Origin: Aquirhabdus sp.
GTDB taxonomy: Bacteria > Pseudomonadota > Gammaproteobacteria > Pseudomonadales > Moraxellaceae
Direction of reading: 5' to 3'
Assembly: GCA_030150135.1 (NCBI GenBank)
Contig: JASLGO010000055.1
Location: 1-25,294, forward strand
DNA: 25,294 nt
In this document: one piece after another, positions 7,209-14,927 of the stretch
How the letters are laid out: each line of letters opens with the position of its first letter
How positions within the stretch are numbered: position 1 is the stretch's first letter
Notes under the pieces: model-generated
The model's input: only the letters and a program-made list of their open reading frames with translations
Databases searched by the model: none
What the model was told of the DNA's origin: nothing
Program-made: the position numbers and the translations under genes

Positions 7209-8096
7209 ATGATGCCCCAAGTCCCTCTCCCAAACTGGAAATCCACAGGCACCTACCTCACCTACCGCGACCACCAAATCTTCACCCGCGTAGACGGTAA
7301 TCCCTCTGCACCTGTACTTTTACTCATCCACGGCTTCCCCACCGCCTCATGGGACTGGGAAGCCATTTGGCCAGAACTCACCAGCCGCTACCGCGTCCTT
7401 ACCCTAGACATGATCGGCTTTGGCTACTCTGCTAAACCAACAAACTACGATTACTCACTGGTTGACCAAGCCAATCTATTCGAACAACTACTCGCCGAAC
7501 ACAACGTGCAGGAATACCACATCCTCGCTCATGACTACGGCGACAGCGTCGCGCAAGAACTCCTTGCCCGTCAGAATACACAAGGACAACACCGCTTCGA
7601 ACTCAAAAGCGTCTGCTTCCTGAACGGCGGTCTCATCCCAGAAAGTCACCGCCCGCTCTTAATCCAAAAATTACTGCTCTCCAAGATCGGTCCACTACTC
7701 GCGCTGCTCAGTAATCGCAGACAATTTGCCAGCAGCATGAGACGAGTTTTTGGTCAGCATACCCAACCCGATGACGCACTAATCGACAACTTCTGGCAAC
7801 TGATCAAAGTCAATAAAGGTCAGCGGGTCATGCCCAAACTACTCACCTATATGCCTGAACGAAAAACTCATCGCGAACGTTGGGTCGGCGCATTACAGCA
7901 CGCCGCGATCCCTATCAAACTGATCGACGGCATGGTTGATCCCGTCTCAGGCGCGCATCTCGTCGCACGCTACAAAGAACTTATACCCAATCATAACGTT
8001 ACCGAACTGCATGACATCGGACACTATCCACAAGTCGAAGCGCCGCAAGCTGTATTAGACGCATATTTGGCATTTAGAAAGACCTTGGAGACCTGA
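7209..8096 (+). CDS. alpha/beta hydrolase, MEST/haloalkane-dehalogenase-like
   Basis: This is a 295-residue alpha/beta hydrolase. The oxyanion region is HGFPTASWDW (41-50), the nucleophile elbow AHDYGDS carries an aspartate (Asp109) in place of serine, and Asp244 (DGMVDPV) and His272 (DIGHYPQ) complete the likely triad. An Asp nucleophile is typical of haloalkane dehalogenases and epoxide hydrolases. Several segments (HDYGDSVAQELL, LNGG, HRPLLIQKLL, RWVGAL, HYPQVE) recall the vertebrate MEST protein and its bacterial relatives. The substrate is unknown. It starts 22 bases after the ATPase gene and may share its transcript, but its C-rich third codon positions are quite unlike that AT-rich gene. 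Two adjacent ATGs (7209, 7212) have only a weak ribosome-binding site, so the exact start is uncertain. Confidence 0.88.
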   Translation: MMPQVPLPNWKSTGTYLTYRDHQIFTRVDGNPSAPVLLLIHGFPTASWDWEAIWPELTSRYRVLTLDMIGFGYSAKPTNYDYSLVDQANLFEQLLAEHNVQEYHILAHDYGDSVAQELLARQNTQGQHRFELKSVCFLNGGLIPESHRPLLIQKLLLSKIGPLLALLSNRRQFASSMRRVFGQHTQPDDALIDNFWQLIKVNKGQRVMPKLLTYMPERKTHRERWVGALQHAAIPIKLIDGMVDPVSGAHLVARYKELIPNHNVTELHDIGHYPQVEAPQAVLDAYLAFRKTLET

Positions 8097-8308
8097 CGAA
8101 AAACAGAGCATTATCGAAAATACCTATCACGAATTATGACAGAGCAACCTTCCATCGGCACTTCGTTGCAGTTGTGTATTTATTTATGCTAGTTTTTGTC
8201 TCGCCTAGTTTGGCATGCACTTTGCTGTTGCGTAATAACTCAAATTGATATTAAACGTTGCCTTTTGACGTCACTTTATACAGCTAACGCTTTAGAACGG
8301 AACCTACT

Positions 8309-10459
8309 ATGCTGATGCCTAGTTCGCCTACATTGATGTCTGGCAATTACAACGCCTTGCTCGTTCTATGCTCACTATTGATCGCAATTCTAGGTTCTTA
8401 TACTGCACTAGATCTCACTGGTCGTATGACTTCAGATAAGAAGAAAGCTGCAAAATGGTGGCTGTTTAGTGGTGCATGCGCGATGGGATTAGGGATCTGG
8501 TCCATGCATTTTATTGGCATGTTGGCCTTTAGCCTACCCGTTCCGTTGGGTTACGATCTCGGATTGACGTTTCTTTCACTCCTGATTGCCATTGTCTCCT
8601 CCGCATTCGCCTTATGGTTGGTCTGCAAAAGAAACCTCCCTTGGTATCGCCTGACGTTAGGGGCATTGCTCATGGGCGGCGGGATTTCTTCCATGCATTA
8701 CACAGGCATGGAAGCAATGCAAATGTCATCCATACGATACGATCAATCTTTACTCATCCTCTCTGTCATCATTGCAATGGTCACATCAGGCGCTGCGCTA
8801 TGGATCGCTTTTCACCTGCGTAAAAATGACACGCGAATCAAGCTATTTCGTGTCTACGCCGCCATCATTATGGGATTTGCCATTGTTGGAATGCATTACA
8901 CTGGGATGGAAGCCGCACAGTTTCCGATAGGTAGCCACAGCGGCGCGAGTCTCAATGGGATGAATACAGGATGGTTAGCACTGTTCATTCTGATCGGAAC
9001 CTTAGCCATTTTAGGCGTTGCATTAATTATTTCTATTCTTGACTTACGCTTAGAGTCACGCACAGCAATGCTCGCAGTTTCGCTGGCAAAAGCCAACGAA
9101 GAACTCACTTACCTTACACTGCACGACAATCTCACTAAACTACCCAATCGCGTCCTACTCGAAGACCGCCTCAGTCATACAATCGATATTGCCTACCGTG
9201 AAGGTCGAGGATTTGCGGTGATGTTTATGGATTTGGATGGATTCAAAGCAGTGAATGATGCTTATGGCCATCATGCTGGTGATCGACTGCTGTTTGAAGT
9301 CGCTCAGCGATTGACACACACCATCCGCAAGCAAGATACGATCGCGCGGACAGGTGGAGATGAGTTTGTTTTAATCGCTAACTTAAGAGAACCACAAGTC
9401 GCCGCTATCCTCGCAGATAAGTTGCTGTCTACACTTCGCGAGCCGTTTAAAATTGATGATCATGAATTACGAATCTCAAGCAGTATCGGTATCGCCATGT
9501 ATCCAAGCGATGGGCATACGTCACATGATTTACTCAGTCATGCTGATGCTGCAATGTATCACGCAAAAGCTTTAGGGCGTAATGCATACTGCTTCTTTGA
9601 AGCCTCCATGAATAGCCATGCTCATGAACAAATGGAAATGGCACAAGACCTGCGTTTGGCGCTTGAACGCAAAGAGCTATCTCTATATTACCAAGTCAAA
9701 GTTGATGCTTCGAGTGGTTTAGCCATTGGTGCTGAGGCTTTAATTCGTTGGCAACATCCAGTCCGCGGCTTAATTCCACCTGATCAATTTATTCCTCTGG
9801 CGGAAAAAACAGGACTGATTATTCCTATTGGAAAATGGGTATTGGATGAGGCTTGCCGACAGATGCGAGCGTGGCTGGATTTAGGTCATCATGATTGGAC
9901 CATCGCCGTTAATTTATCTGCTTTGCAATTTGCTCATGTGGGATTACTCCGCACCGTCACCAATACACTCCTGCTACACTCCCTCGAACCTCGTTATCTC
10001 ACGTTAGAAATCACTGAAACAACAGCCATGCATGATGTCGATGTCAGTACAGTGATTCTCGAACGCTTGCATGATATGGGGGTCAAAATTGCGATTGATG
10101 ATTTTGGAACAGGTTATTCCAGCTTGCTTTACCTCAAACGCTTACCTGCAAGCGAACTGAAAATTGATCGTGGATTTATTCGCAATCTCAGTCAAAGCAC
10201 CGAAGACGAAGCGATTGTGTCTGCAATCGTGGCATTAGGAAAAACTCTAGACTTGAAGATTGTCGCTGAAGGAGTTGAAACGCTTGCTCAGAGAAAATTT
10301 TTACGTCAGCTTGACTGTGATTTTCTACAAGGATATTTGTTCGGAAAACCACTACCACCCGCTCAATTTATTGAAGCATTACATGAGTACAATGCAACAC
10401 TCAATCTCACTGACTTAGAAATTCCAGAGGACATCTCAGCTTCTCTTGTCATTGAGTAA
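8309..10459 (+). CDS. MHYT-GGDEF-EAL cyclic-di-GMP enzyme
   Basis: This is a 716-residue inner-membrane sensor and cyclic-di-GMP enzyme. The N-terminal 250 residues are an MHYT domain of about seven membrane segments with three copies of its motif (MHFIGM 66-71, MHYTGM 129-134 and 195-200), thought to bind a metal and possibly sense gases. A GGDEF domain follows with the intact GGDEF at 349-353 and an inhibitory RxxD site (RKQD, 340-343). The EAL domain has EAL (476-478), NLS (535-537), EITE, DDFGTGYSS, KID and VAEGVE, so both synthase and phosphodiesterase residues are present; the net direction cannot be read from sequence. The 212-base region upstream holds no gene I can support. The start could also be Met3. 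Confidence 0.95.
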   Translation: MLMPSSPTLMSGNYNALLVLCSLLIAILGSYTALDLTGRMTSDKKKAAKWWLFSGACAMGLGIWSMHFIGMLAFSLPVPLGYDLGLTFLSLLIAIVSSAFALWLVCKRNLPWYRLTLGALLMGGGISSMHYTGMEAMQMSSIRYDQSLLILSVIIAMVTSGAALWIAFHLRKNDTRIKLFRVYAAIIMGFAIVGMHYTGMEAAQFPIGSHSGASLNGMNTGWLALFILIGTLAILGVALIISILDLRLESRTAMLAVSLAKANEELTYLTLHDNLTKLPNRVLLEDRLSHTIDIAYREGRGFAVMFMDLDGFKAVNDAYGHHAGDRLLFEVAQRLTHTIRKQDTIARTGGDEFVLIANLREPQVAAILADKLLSTLREPFKIDDHELRISSSIGIAMYPSDGHTSHDLLSHADAAMYHAKALGRNAYCFFEASMNSHAHEQMEMAQDLRLALERKELSLYYQVKVDASSGLAIGAEALIRWQHPVRGLIPPDQFIPLAEKTGLIIPIGKWVLDEACRQMRAWLDLGHHDWTIAVNLSALQFAHVGLLRTVTNTLLLHSLEPRYLTLEITETTAMHDVDVSTVILERLHDMGVKIAIDDFGTGYSSLLYLKRLPASELKIDRGFIRNLSQSTEDEAIVSAIVALGKTLDLKIVAEGVETLAQRKFLRQLDCDFLQGYLFGKPLPPAQFIEALHEYNATLNLTDLEIPEDISASLVIE

Positions 10460-10475
10460 TATGGAATGAAAAGAG

Positions 10476-10529
10476 GCTAAGTAAAAAATCGGGCTTATTT
10501 TACTCAGCTTATTATCAGTAGCTAAGCTG
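10476..10529 (+). terminator. alternative hairpins behind the MHYT-GGDEF-EAL gene
   Basis: GCTAAGTAAAA (10476-10486) pairs with TTTTACTCAGC (10498-10508) with one mismatch and an 11-base loop. A second stem, CAGCTTA (10505-10511) with TAAGCTG (10523-10529), shares the CAGC segment, so the two are mutually exclusive. Either could end transcription 17-70 bases after the gene, though neither has a long U-tract. Confidence 0.4.
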
Positions 10530-10571
10530 TTATAGTGTTTTCTCGAAGAACATTTACAATACAATATAGCT

Positions 10572-10628
10572 CATTGAGCCTGTCGAAATGCGCGGCGATG
10601 CGAAATCCACACTTCGACAAGCTCAGTG
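10572..10628. repeat. inverted repeat of the GAGCCTGTCGAA...TTCGACAAGCTCAG type
   Basis: The 16-base arms CATTGAGCCTGTCGAA (10572-10587) and TTCGACAAGCTCAGTG (10613-10628) are complementary with two wobble-compatible differences and a 25-base loop. The element lies between the convergent MHYT-GGDEF-EAL gene and kdpE, a common place for bidirectional terminators or dispersed palindromes. A degenerate relative lies at 3567-3620. Confidence 0.75.
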
Positions 10629-10665
10629 TTCTTGTAATTGTTATTCATGGAAAAACCATAGCCCA

Positions 10666-11349
10666 TCACACCATCAATCGATAACCCATTCCAATTTCAG
10701 TCAATAAATGCTCTGGCTGGGTTGGGTCTTTTTCTAATTTTTGCCGTAAATTCGCCATATAAATCCGCACATAATGACTATGCTCACTATAATTCGGTCC
10801 CCACACATCACGCAGTAATTGACCGTGAGTCAAGATGCGCCCTGCATGACGAATCAATACTGTCAGTAAGCGATATTCCGTTGAAGTTAAATGCACAGCC
10901 TCGCCACTTCGTTCCACGGTTCGCTTAACCAAGTCCACCACCACATCACCAAAGCTAAATACAGATGACACTGAGTTGCCCGTCTCACGCCGCCGTAAAT
11001 GCGCACGCACGCGCGCCAAAAGCTCGCCCACACTAAAAGGTTTAGTCAGATAATCATCCGCGCCTGCGTCTAGTGCTTCAATTTTGTCATGTTCATCACT
11101 GCGTGCCGATAAGACAATAATCGGCATCGCCGACCACGTTCGTAAATCCTGAATGACTTGTAAACCATCCATATCAGGCAAACCTAAATCCACAATCATC
11201 AAATCTGGTGCGCGTGTCGCCGCATCAATCAAACCGCGTTGCCCATGCTCAGCCTCCACCACTTGCCAGCCTTCTGCCTGTAGTGCAGTACGAACAAAAC
11301 GACGAATTTGCGGTTCATCTTCGATGAGTAAAATATTCGGAACGTCCAT
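10666..11349 (-). CDS. kdpE: KdpE response regulator of K+ uptake
   Basis: This is an OmpR/PhoB-class response regulator of 227 residues. The receiver domain shows the acidic pair Glu10-Asp11, the phospho-acceptor Asp54 in MIVDLGLPD, the Ser81/Ala82 switch region and Lys103 in LTKPF. The C-terminal winged helix (about 130-227) has LTSTEYRLL and the DNA-recognition segment VRIYMANLRQKLE. KdpE is phosphorylated by KdpD under K+ limitation or osmotic stress and activates kdpFABC. It follows kdpD by 19 bases, so the two are cotranscribed. A candidate KdpE operator lies before kdpF at 18953-18992. Confidence 0.95.
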   Translation of the reverse strand: MDVPNILLIEDEPQIRRFVRTALQAEGWQVVEAEHGQRGLIDAATRAPDLMIVDLGLPDMDGLQVIQDLRTWSAMPIIVLSARSDEHDKIEALDAGADDYLTKPFSVGELLARVRAHLRRRETGNSVSSVFSFGDVVVDLVKRTVERSGEAVHLTSTEYRLLTVLIRHAGRILTHGQLLRDVWGPNYSEHSHYVRIYMANLRQKLEKDPTQPEHLLTEIGMGYRLMV

Positions 11350-11368
11350 TGATTTTACTTTTACCTTC

Positions 11369-14134
11369 TTAATGAGATTCTGATTGTAATGAAGATTGAT
11401 GCGAAAAATCGTTTTCTAATTCAATTTCTGGCAATACTGGCGCAGGTTCTTGAGACCAACGCACCACAAACCGCGCACCATGTGGCACATTTGTCTCCGC
11501 ATGAATCGTACCACCATGTGCCTGAATCATTTCACGGCACAAGGTTAAGCCTAAACCAATGCCTGTCGTTGCCGACTCCGCTTGCCCACGCGTAAAGCGC
11601 TCAAAGATTTTTTCTTCCATGCCGATCGGCAAGCCTGCGCCATCATCACTCACGACCAGTTCCATTTTCTGGCCACTGGATGCTGATTCATCCAGTTGCG
11701 CTGAAATCGTAATGTGACTATCGACTGGCGTATAACGTACTGCATTTTCCAGTAAATTGGATAATATCCGCGCAATCAAAAGCTCATCCACATGCACCAG
11801 CGGCAAATCTGGCGGCAGTGAAACCGCAACATGATGCTTGCCGAGACGAGTCGCCATGCTGCGCAATACACTACCAATGACCTCCTCTAGCGGAATCCAT
11901 TGACGGTTTAGATTTAAACCACCCGATTGCAGCTTTGCCATATCCAGCAAGTTAATCACTAAAGCATGAATCGCATCGGCTTGGTCCTCAATAGCAAGAG
12001 CTAACTCCTTGTGCTGTTCAGGACTTAAATCAGCGCGATTGAGTGTATTGGCAAGACCCGCTAACGCAGTCACAGGCGTGCGTAAATCATGGGATAACGC
12101 AGACAACAACGTCCCACGCATCCGCTCACCTTCAATCCGAATCAGTGCTTCCTGCGCAATTTCAACAAAATGTACACGCTCTAACGCGAGTGCAATTTGA
12201 GCGGCGAAAGTGTCCAGCATCCGTTGTTGTTCAGGTTGAAACAGTGCATTGGCATCATTTGGGAGCAGCCCTAATACGCCACGCGTTCGCATCGGAGCGC
12301 GTAATGGTCGGTATAGTAGCGGACTGGCCGGCAGCGTATTGGTATGTAGCCCCGCCTCAGTCTCACGATCATAGACCCATTGGGCAGTTCCCATATCTAA
12401 AGCACTATCCAGTTCACGACTCATGGGAAACAACTTCCCTTGCATATCAACGGCAATCGCTAAACGATCATCACGATCAGGAAGAAATAGAACGACCTGA
12501 CATTGAAAAACCTGCGAAACCTGATCAATGGTGATTTGACTGATTTGACTCGTCGTTAAAGCACCAGACAATGACTGGCTAAATGTGGATTGGCGATTAG
12601 CACGATGCTCACGATAGGTCGAAATACGAGCTTGAAAACGTAAACTAGCTGAGAGATTTGCAATCACAAAAGCAACCACAAACATCACCGAAAAGGTCAA
12701 TAAATACTGGGTATCTGCCACACTAAACGACATGCGTGGCGACACAAAAAAGAAATCAAAACACACCACACCCAGCACAGCTGAAAATACGCCTTCACCA
12801 CGCCCGAAACGCGCTGATACGAGAACCGTCACCAGCAAATACAGCATAATGACATTGGCAAGGTCAAACCACTGTGTCAATCCGATCAGCATCAGTGTGA
12901 CTATTGCACAGCCTGCAATTGCCCACAAATAACCTTTCGAGAAAAAGTTAACCCCACTAAACATCGGGATATGCTTAATCTCAGTTTTGGTGGGCATAAC
13001 ATCATCATCCCCGACCAACACCAGATCAATCCCTGCAGCACGTGCTGCCAGCTCAGTCGTCAAGGTGTTATTAAACCGCCACCAACGCTTATGCGAAGAA
13101 CGCCCCAAGATGATCCGAGAAATATTGTGCCGTTTGGCATAATCAACGATTTGCTGGGCAAGATCAGTTCCCGCCACCGTTTCGACCGTCGCACCCAAAC
13201 TTTGCGCTAAGCGTAAGCGCGCAAGCACATCATGGCGTGTCTCTTCTGATAATCGCTGCAAACTAGGCGTTTCGACATACAAGACTTGCCATTCACTACG
13301 CAGCGCACCCGCCATCCGCGCTGCCCGCCGAATCAAACGCTCAGCATTAGCATCTGCACCGATACACACCAAGACGCGCTCATTAGTTTGCCAAACAGGA
13401 CTAATCGCCTCATCACTGCGATAGTCGCGCATCTGCGCATCAACCCGATCAGCAGTACGCCGCAACGCCAGCTCACGAAGTGCAATCAGATTGCCTTTGC
13501 GAAAGAAATTCTTTGCCGCACGAGCCGCTTGTTGTGGCAAATACACCTTGCCTTCACTCAGTCGCTGCAACAACTCATCAGGCGGTAAATCCACCATGAC
13601 CACATCATCAGCCGCCTCAAAGAACGCATCAGGCAGCGTCTCACGAACGCGAATCCCCGTCACTTGACCAATCACATCATTGAGGCTTTCCAGATGCTGG
13701 ACGTTCAACGTGGTATACACATCCACACCAGCATTAAGTAACTCATCAACATCCTGCCATCGCTTCGGATGACGTGAACCTGCGACATTACTATGTGCCA
13801 ACTCATCAATTAAAATCAGTGTCGGATGCAACTCCAGCGCCGCATCCAGATCGAACTCAGCCAACGACTGTCCACGATAAGGCACTTGTTGTAGCGGTAA
13901 AACCTTCAAGCCCTCCAACTGTGCCGCAGTTTCTTGTCGCCCATGTGTCTCAACCACACCGACAACAACATCGACACCCTGCTCAACCATCCGCCGCGCC
14001 GCCGCCAGCATCGCATAGGTCTTACCAACCCCTGCGGAACTACCAAAAAAAATCTTCAAATGCCCACGTTTCGCACGCTCATCTGCCTGCTGAAGTCGTT
14101 CCAACAAATCATCTGGATTCGGACGTTCGATCAT
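11369..14134 (-). CDS. kdpD: KdpD sensor histidine kinase
   Basis: KdpD is the inner-membrane kinase that senses K+ limitation and controls KdpE. The 921 residues show the full domain set: the N-terminal KdpD domain with Walker A GSSAGVGKT (31-39) and Walker B LILIDELAHSN (105-115), a universal-stress-protein-like domain (about 250-375), four membrane segments (about 400-495), a GAF-like region (about 525-655), a HisKA domain with the phospho-acceptor His681 in ALSHDLRTP, and a C-terminal ATPase domain with NLLENAVRYTP, DDGAGLP and GIGLGL motifs. It starts 150 bases after kdpC; that gap holds a double inverted repeat that might lower its expression relative to kdpFABC. The ribosome-binding site is weak. 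Confidence 0.96.
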   Translation of the reverse strand: MIERPNPDDLLERLQQADERAKRGHLKIFFGSSAGVGKTYAMLAAARRMVEQGVDVVVGVVETHGRQETAAQLEGLKVLPLQQVPYRGQSLAEFDLDAALELHPTLILIDELAHSNVAGSRHPKRWQDVDELLNAGVDVYTTLNVQHLESLNDVIGQVTGIRVRETLPDAFFEAADDVVMVDLPPDELLQRLSEGKVYLPQQAARAAKNFFRKGNLIALRELALRRTADRVDAQMRDYRSDEAISPVWQTNERVLVCIGADANAERLIRRAARMAGALRSEWQVLYVETPSLQRLSEETRHDVLARLRLAQSLGATVETVAGTDLAQQIVDYAKRHNISRIILGRSSHKRWWRFNNTLTTELAARAAGIDLVLVGDDDVMPTKTEIKHIPMFSGVNFFSKGYLWAIAGCAIVTLMLIGLTQWFDLANVIMLYLLVTVLVSARFGRGEGVFSAVLGVVCFDFFFVSPRMSFSVADTQYLLTFSVMFVVAFVIANLSASLRFQARISTYREHRANRQSTFSQSLSGALTTSQISQITIDQVSQVFQCQVVLFLPDRDDRLAIAVDMQGKLFPMSRELDSALDMGTAQWVYDRETEAGLHTNTLPASPLLYRPLRAPMRTRGVLGLLPNDANALFQPEQQRMLDTFAAQIALALERVHFVEIAQEALIRIEGERMRGTLLSALSHDLRTPVTALAGLANTLNRADLSPEQHKELALAIEDQADAIHALVINLLDMAKLQSGGLNLNRQWIPLEEVIGSVLRSMATRLGKHHVAVSLPPDLPLVHVDELLIARILSNLLENAVRYTPVDSHITISAQLDESASSGQKMELVVSDDGAGLPIGMEEKIFERFTRGQAESATTGIGLGLTLCREMIQAHGGTIHAETNVPHGARFVVRWSQEPAPVLPEIELENDFSHQSSLQSESH

Positions 14135-14182
14135 AGTGGTCTCTGTATCCTTAGTTCTATTTTTTTGTATTACGCTTTGAAG

Positions 14183-14279
14183 TCTTCCCCATCAGGGGGA
14201 AGATTTAGATGGGGGTGGCTTAACTTTTAGCAAAGATCAAAAGCCCCCCATCCCGACCTTCCCCCTCAGGGGAAGGAGA
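14183..14279. repeat. two inverted copies of a CCTTCCCC-type element between kdpC and kdpD
   Basis: The left copy (14183-14221) and right copy (14239-14279) are inverted relative to each other. The right reads AAAGCCCCCCATCCC then CTTCCCCCTCAGGGGAAG. The complement of the left reads AAGCCACCCCCATC then CTTCCCCCTGATGGGGAAG. Each copy also has its own inner hairpin (CTTCCCC-loop-GGGGAAG). The block fills most of the kdpC-kdpD gap and is far more GC-rich than the flanks. It looks like a dispersed palindromic repeat that could act as a partial terminator or mRNA end-stabiliser within the kdp operon. Confidence 0.75.
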
Positions 14280-14284
14280 CAAGC

Positions 14285-14920
14285 CTAACTTTTCGTCGCA
14301 CTAGTCGCTGCCACCACTACAGGCGTTGGCGCATGCGTCAACCGATCCAACGCCATATTCACTTGTAACACATTCACACGACGTTCGCCGAACAAACCCA
14401 ACTGCCGCTCAGATGTCGCCTGATCAATCAGCGCCTGCACCTGAGCAACCGTCAAACCACGCACGGCAGCAATCCGACCAACCTGATACTTTGCCGCAGC
14501 AGGTGTGATATTTGGATCCAATCCACTTGCCGAAGTCGTCACCAAATCAATCGGCACAGGTGCAGTATTAATCGGATCAGCTTTATGCAAGGCCTCAATC
14601 CGACCCTGCACTGCTTTTGCCAAATCAGGATTCAGTGGCCCTAAGTTAGACCCGCCTGACGACTGACCGTTATACGGTGTCGGTGTGGTTGCTGAAGGAC
14701 GTCCCCACAGATATGCAGGATTCGTAAAACTTTGTCCAATCAAATCTGAACCAATCAGTTGGTTGTCTTTATTATGAACCAAACTGCCATTGGCCTGATT
14801 AGGCATCAACGTTTGACTCAGCCCCGTCACAGCGAGTGGATACGCAAGTCCTGTAATCGCGGTCAGGACAACAAATAAACTCACAGCAGGACGAATGGAT
14901 TGTGCTAGCGTTGTCATCAT
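14285..14920 (-). CDS. kdpC: K+-transporting ATPase subunit KdpC
   Basis: KdpC is the single-span subunit that joins KdpA and KdpB in the inner-membrane K+ pump. An N-terminal membrane helix (about 11-35, SLFVVLTAITGLAYPL) is followed by a periplasmic domain with the family motifs GSDLIGQSF, LWGRPSAT, SGGSNLGP, DPNITPAAAKYQVGRIA and VNVLQVNMALD. At 211 residues it is about 20 longer than E. coli KdpC. The excess is a low-complexity Ala/Thr/Val tail after VNMALDRLT. AGGAG overlapping the kdpB stop serves as its ribosome-binding site. Two adjacent ATGs (14920, 14917) are possible starts. Confidence 0.95.
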   Translation of the reverse strand: MMTTLAQSIRPAVSLFVVLTAITGLAYPLAVTGLSQTLMPNQANGSLVHNKDNQLIGSDLIGQSFTNPAYLWGRPSATTPTPYNGQSSGGSNLGPLNPDLAKAVQGRIEALHKADPINTAPVPIDLVTTSASGLDPNITPAAAKYQVGRIAAVRGLTVAQVQALIDQATSERQLGLFGERRVNVLQVNMALDRLTHAPTPVVVAATSATKS

Positions 14921-14927
14921 CGTTCTC

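Noticed and set aside
5579..8096. Gabija-like two-gene defence system (ATPase-TOPRIM plus partner)
   Set aside because: The gene after the ATPase is an alpha/beta hydrolase, not a UvrD-like helicase, and its codon use differs, so a functional pair is not supported.
8160..8245. Possible short lipoprotein-like peptide (MLVFVSPSLAC...) upstream of the MHYT gene
   Set aside because: It is only about 20 residues, has no ribosome-binding site and no recognisable product; the hydrophobic run is likely chance.
8264..8285. TTGACG and TATACA words as a promoter for the MHYT gene
   Set aside because: They are only about six bases apart, too close for a sigma70 -35/-10 pair.
12043..12534. 163-codon open frame on the plus strand opposite kdpD
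   Set aside because: It lies wholly inside kdpD, whose domains are continuous on the other strand, and its translation shows no recognisable family; it is an antisense shadow.
13774..14136. 120-codon plus-strand open frame opposite the kdpD start
   Set aside because: The composition is Pro/His/Gln-rich, as expected from the complement of a coding strand, and it overlaps the Walker A region of kdpD.
3567..14279. Repeats as parts of a CRISPR array or attachment sites
   Set aside because: The repeats are inverted, few, of different families and far apart, with no spacer series, cas genes or integrase.
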